8,917 nt of DNA, from contig JABFSY010000043.1 in the NCBI GenBank assembly GCA_013140395.1, forward strand, positions 1-8,917, in the 5' to 3' direction. Below, in pieces: positions 6,747-8,917 of the stretch (its first letter is position 1; every line of letters begins with the position of its first letter). The stretch comes from Cyclobacteriaceae bacterium. Its GTDB lineage: Bacteria; Bacteroidota; Bacteroidia; Cytophagales; Cyclobacteriaceae. The position numbers and the translations under genes were made by a program. Below the pieces are notes generated by a model. The model saw nothing but the letters and a program-made list of their open reading frames with translations, searched no databases and was not told the origin of the DNA.

Positions 6747-7253
6747 CTAGAAATCATCGGCAATCTCTTCTATTTTCTTTCCCTTGTCGGCAAACATTTG
6801 TTTCCGGACAGGAACAGAACGATAGCTAAGTTCAATTTTTTTGGGATGCCCTTTGTAGACCAAGCTTAGCGTATCGGGGGCTCTCCAATAGAAACGTTCG
6901 TCACGTATGCTGTAGATCGCTTTACCAAACGATTTTTCCAGGGCTTTCATCACTTGGGGGTCTTTAGCGGTGCTGACGTTGATTTCATAAATCAGACCGT
7001 TATATGTTTTGAGCTCGATGTGCTTGACCTCAACGGTGCCAATTTTTTGGTAGTCGTTATGTTCTACCTCCCAAAGTTTTGCTTGAAATTCTTTATTCTC
7101 AATAAAATCCTTCAATAGGACAGCGCCTTTGACGCTATCAACACTGCTTCCAAGTTTTATGTCCTTAAAGCCATTTCTCTTCGCTAATTCACTTTGGCTA
7201 AAAAGACAAATCGAAGAATAGACGAAGGAGACGCAAAGAAGAAAAATTCGCAT
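6747..7253 (-). CDS. Exported protein of unknown function
   Basis: The 168-aa product has a signal peptide (MRIFLLCVSFVYSSICLFS) with probable cleavage before Gln20, a common Bacteroidota junction. The mature part begins with NGFKDIKLGSSVDSVKG, continues with mixed strands and helices, and has a segment at about 109-145 (FGKAIYSIRDERFYWRAPDTLSLVY) pairing a conserved-looking Trp with a hydrophobic strand. The C-terminus is charged (KGKKIEEIADDF). I recognise no named family and no catalytic motif. It starts 2 bp after the stop of the DUF2911 gene, so the two are very likely one transcript and may act together in the periplasm. It converges with the dehydrogenase gene, 28 bp away. Confidence 0.72.
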   Translation of the reverse strand: MRIFLLCVSFVYSSICLFSQSELAKRNGFKDIKLGSSVDSVKGAVLLKDFIENKEFQAKLWEVEHNDYQKIGTVEVKHIELKTYNGLIYEINVSTAKDPQVMKALEKSFGKAIYSIRDERFYWRAPDTLSLVYKGHPKKIELSYRSVPVRKQMFADKGKKIEEIADDF

Positions 7254-7255
7254 AA

Positions 7256-7789
7256 CTATTTAGTTTCGATAAATTGAATAGGAAAACTGATTCTGGTTTT
7301 GTCCCAGAGCAAGGATACAATAGCATTTTCCGTTTTTTGATCAATCGTGATTGTGAACGGTTCGTATATGGCTCCAATAATTGTTTCCGCTGGCACTTCG
7401 AAACGCATGACGTCCATCTTTTGATTATAATTGTATGATCCCCACAGTCCCAAGTCGGTATTTACTATTATTGTCCAACTCGTTTGGTTCGGTATGGTGA
7501 AAACTGAGTATGTGCCTGCCTTCAATTTCTGACTATTGAACACCATGTCTTTTGTCAACGTAATTTCAGTTGCTTCGTTTGCACCTGTGCGCCAAACCTG
7601 CCCATAGGGAACAAGCTTTCCGAGTACTTCTCTACCTCGCTTCTGTGGCTGACTATAAACGATTTTAAGGTAGACATCTTTGTATCGTGCAGTTACAATG
7701 GAAAGTGGACTAACTCGCGGCTGAAGCGCCAGTTGAGCGGACGAAAGCAAAGGCAATACAATTAAACATAATAAAAGGCGCTGGTACAT
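7256..7789 (-). CDS. DUF2911 domain-containing exported protein
   Basis: The 177-aa product has a signal peptide (MYQRLLLCLIVLPLLSSA) with likely cleavage before Gln19. The rest is a nearly complete DUF2911 domain: RVSPLSIVTARYKDVYLKI at 25-43, then YSQPQKRGREVLGKLVPYG (45-63), WRTGANEATEITL (66-78) and LKAGTYSVFTIP (89-100), followed by WGSYNYNQKMDVMRF (116-130). These are the usual conserved blocks of the family. DUF2911 proteins are common in Bacteroidota, are exported, and have no established biochemical role. The length is normal for a single-domain member with no extra tetratricopeptide part. It is the first gene of a two-gene unit with the 168-aa exported protein, and it diverges from the dCMP deaminase gene across 156 bp. 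Confidence 0.92.
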   Translation of the reverse strand: MYQRLLLCLIVLPLLSSAQLALQPRVSPLSIVTARYKDVYLKIVYSQPQKRGREVLGKLVPYGQVWRTGANEATEITLTKDMVFNSQKLKAGTYSVFTIPNQTSWTIIVNTDLGLWGSYNYNQKMDVMRFEVPAETIIGAIYEPFTITIDQKTENAIVSLLWDKTRISFPIQFIETK

Positions 7790-7808
7790 TCGAAATCAGT
7801 TTCCAAGG

Positions 7809-7839
7809 CGAAGATAGTGATTTGATTTGCTCAGAAAAA
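7809..7839 (-). promoter_or_regulatory. Candidate promoter of the DUF2911 unit
   Basis: Read on the minus strand, TATCTTCG (7816-7809) matches TAnnTTTG at all but one position. It ends 19 bp before the ATG at 7789. A T-run at 7839-7836 lies 19 bp upstream where a -33 TTTG is expected, but it lacks the G. Confidence 0.38.
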
Positions 7840-7895
7840 CGGGGAGGTTTGGCGGACTGCATGACAAGGTCACGCGCCTCACATCGATTCTATTG

Positions 7896-7928
7896 TTTGT
7901 GGTGCGAATTTTTTATTTGGTATTTTTA
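7896..7928 (+). promoter_or_regulatory. Candidate promoter of the dCMP deaminase gene
   Basis: A perfect -33 TTTG at 7896-7899 is followed after 21 bp by TATTTTTA at 7921-7928, which matches TAnnTTTG except for the last base. It ends 17 bp before the ATG at 7946, leaving a very short leader. Confidence 0.42.
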
Positions 7929-7945
7929 CCTTCCATTCAAAAAAT

Positions 7946-8434
7946 ATGAACCAACAGAAACCTGCATTCGAGGATATTTACATGGAGCTGGCGGTTAACC
8001 TCGCCAAGCGCTCGCATTGTGTTCGGAGGCATGTGGGGGCAGTACTTACCAAGGATACGCGTATTATCTCCATTGGTTATAACGGCCCACCATCAGGCAC
8101 CCACAATTGTGACGAAGAATGGGCAGAGGCTGGTTGCCCGAGAGATTCTAAAGGGAGTTGTTCGCTTGCTATTCATGCAGAGCAAAATGCAATTCTTTAT
8201 GCTGTAAAGAACAAAACCTCGGTAGAAGGTGCCACTCTATACGTTACGCTGTCACCTTGTTTGGCTTGCGCGCGAATCATTTTTAGCATGGGCATTCAAA
8301 GGGTGATATATCTCAAGTCTTATGCAGAATATAAAAACATCCCTTCTGATGAAGGTGTAGACTTTTTGAACAAGTTTGGTGTGCAGTGCTCGCGCTATTC
8401 TGGAGAATTATCCAACGTTACCCATATGATTTAG
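7946..8434 (+). CDS. Deoxycytidylate (dCMP) deaminase
   Basis: This 162-aa cytosolic enzyme converts dCMP to dUMP, the precursor of dTMP. The zinc-dependent cytidine/deoxycytidylate deaminase motifs are intact: HAEQNAI at 77-83, with His77 as zinc ligand and Glu79 as proton shuttle, and SPCLACA at 103-109, with Cys105 and Cys108 as the other zinc ligands. The family-typical GYNGPPSGTHNCDE (44-57) and the Cys residues at 64 and 72 lie before them; in some relatives such residues hold a second, structural zinc. The length is normal for the ComEB-like dCMP deaminase family, and there is no fusion. The start is supported by the family alignment and by the promoter candidate just upstream. It is transcribed alone, away from the DUF2911 unit and towards the H1-tailed protein gene. 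Confidence 0.95.
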   Translation: MNQQKPAFEDIYMELAVNLAKRSHCVRRHVGAVLTKDTRIISIGYNGPPSGTHNCDEEWAEAGCPRDSKGSCSLAIHAEQNAILYAVKNKTSVEGATLYVTLSPCLACARIIFSMGIQRVIYLKSYAEYKNIPSDEGVDFLNKFGVQCSRYSGELSNVTHMI

Positions 8435-8480
8435 CGCGGTCGTCATTCCGAACTTCCTGTGCAAGTTGAACTGAGATAAT

Positions 8481-8513
8481 ATGACAAAGGCTGGAATTTC
8501 CAGCCTTTGTCAT
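8481..8513. terminator. Strong hairpin between convergent genes, probable bidirectional terminator
   Basis: ATGACAAAGGCTGGA (8481-8495) and its exact reverse complement (8499-8513) form a 15-bp stem around a 3-nt loop. It lies 46 bp after the dCMP deaminase stop and 17 bp after the stop of the minus-strand gene, as expected for a shared terminator. The following bases are only moderately T-rich on either strand. Confidence 0.75.
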
Positions 8514-8530
8514 TCATTAGAATGAGAAGT

Positions 8531-8860
8531 TTAAGCCGCTTCTATCGCCTTCTCGATATCTGTTATCAATTTAGGGGTAACACCTTTGGTTTTTCTTGCC
8601 AACTCAGTCTTAAATACGTTCACCGCATTATGAGCCGCTTTAATTAGTCCAACGGGATTCTTATCGTAGCTGTAGCTTCCTAAACACCATTCGATGTCAG
8701 CTTGAAGTTGCCCATCTAGATTGAGCGTTTTAAGTTTTTGTAAAATACTTATTGAAAGCTTTTCAATATCAGTAGAGGTAGATGCCTTTGAAGCTGCTTT
8801 GGCGGTTACCTTCTTCGGTGCAGCCTTTGCAATAGTGGGCTTGGCAGTAGTTTTAGCCAT
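8531..8860 (-). CDS. Small protein with histone-H1-like Lys/Ala tail
   Basis: The 109-aa product begins at the ATG whose first base is 8860. An in-frame ATG at 8893 would add MTLTLHKNKKT, but a promoter -7 element (TAACTTTG, 8886-8879) lies within that extension, so the downstream start is preferred. Residues 1-29 are a low-complexity basic tail of Lys, Ala, Thr, Pro and Ser (MAKTTAKPTIAKAAPKKVTA), like bacterial histone-H1-like proteins. Residues 31-109 look like a compact helical domain with DIEWCLGSYSYDKNPVGL at about 55-72 and KGVTPKLITDIEKAI at 92-106. I know no name for this domain, although it looks conserved rather than random. The tail suggests binding to DNA or another nucleic acid, with the helical part as a dimer or partner domain; this is inference. 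It could also be a soluble protein of unrelated role. No signal peptide is present. Confidence 0.8.
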   Translation of the reverse strand: MAKTTAKPTIAKAAPKKVTAKAASKASTSTDIEKLSISILQKLKTLNLDGQLQADIEWCLGSYSYDKNPVGLIKAAHNAVNVFKTELARKTKGVTPKLITDIEKAIEAA

Positions 8861-8878
8861 AGTTTTTTTGTTTTTGTG

Positions 8879-8911
8879 CAAAGTTAAGGTCATTGCTTGA
8901 TCGTAAACAAG
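8879..8911 (-). promoter_or_regulatory. Promoter of the H1-tailed small protein gene
   Basis: On the minus strand TAACTTTG (8886-8879) is a perfect TAnnTTTG -7 element. CTTG (8911-8908) lies 21 bp upstream and can serve as the -33 element. The -7 box ends 18 bp before the ATG at 8860, and the leader between them is A-rich, as is usual for strongly translated Bacteroidota genes. Confidence 0.6.
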
Positions 8912-8917
8912 TGAGAA

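Noticed and set aside
7861..7873. GAC-AAG-GTC palindrome before the dCMP deaminase gene
   Set aside because: The arms are only three bases and are expected by chance.
1..8917. tRNA, rRNA, CRISPR, insertion-sequence or phage features
   Set aside because: I saw no cloverleaf, no regularly spaced repeats, no transposase or integrase motifs and no terminal inverted repeats with target duplications.

Overview
The window looks like ordinary chromosome from a member of the Bacteroidota, most likely the Cytophagia. The reasons are an outer-membrane beta-barrel protein fused to an N-terminal membrane anchor, an LVIVD-repeat lipoprotein, a DUF2911 protein, signal peptides ending in Ser-Gln or Ala-Gln, no consistent Shine-Dalgarno sequences, and promoter candidates close to the TAnnTTTG type. 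The genus cannot be named from the sequence alone.

Layout. (1) Positions 1-3424, plus strand, hold cell-envelope genes: the 3' part of a membrane-anchored beta-barrel protein cut by the left edge, a 340-bp gap with a perfect nested inverted repeat and perhaps a tiny membrane ORF, then a two-gene unit of an LVIVD beta-propeller lipoprotein and a small exported barrel-like protein 2 bp apart. (2) Positions 3435-5354, minus strand, hold a YheS-like ABC-F ATPase, a ribosome-associated translation factor type, convergent with the previous unit by only 10 bp. (3) After a 182-bp divergent intergenic region comes a plus-strand lipoprotein of the sorbosone/PQQ-dependent sugar dehydrogenase family (5537-6718). 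(4) Positions 6747-7789, minus strand, form a two-gene unit of exported proteins: DUF2911 first, then an unrecognised 168-aa protein. (5) A dCMP deaminase (7946-8434, plus) and a small protein with a histone-H1-like tail (8531-8860, minus) converge on a strong hairpin at 8481-8513.

Four of the seven intact genes are exported, and the truncated first gene is also an envelope protein. The likely cytoplasmic products are the ABC-F factor, the deaminase and the H1-like-tailed protein. No mobile element, phage gene, CRISPR array, tRNA or rRNA was seen, and I found no clear candidate for a wholly new multi-gene system. The best leads are the short-leader promoter pattern shared by five genes, the nested palindrome at 1239-1277, the H1-tailed small protein, and the envelope gene cluster at the left, which may continue to an upstream sigma factor.
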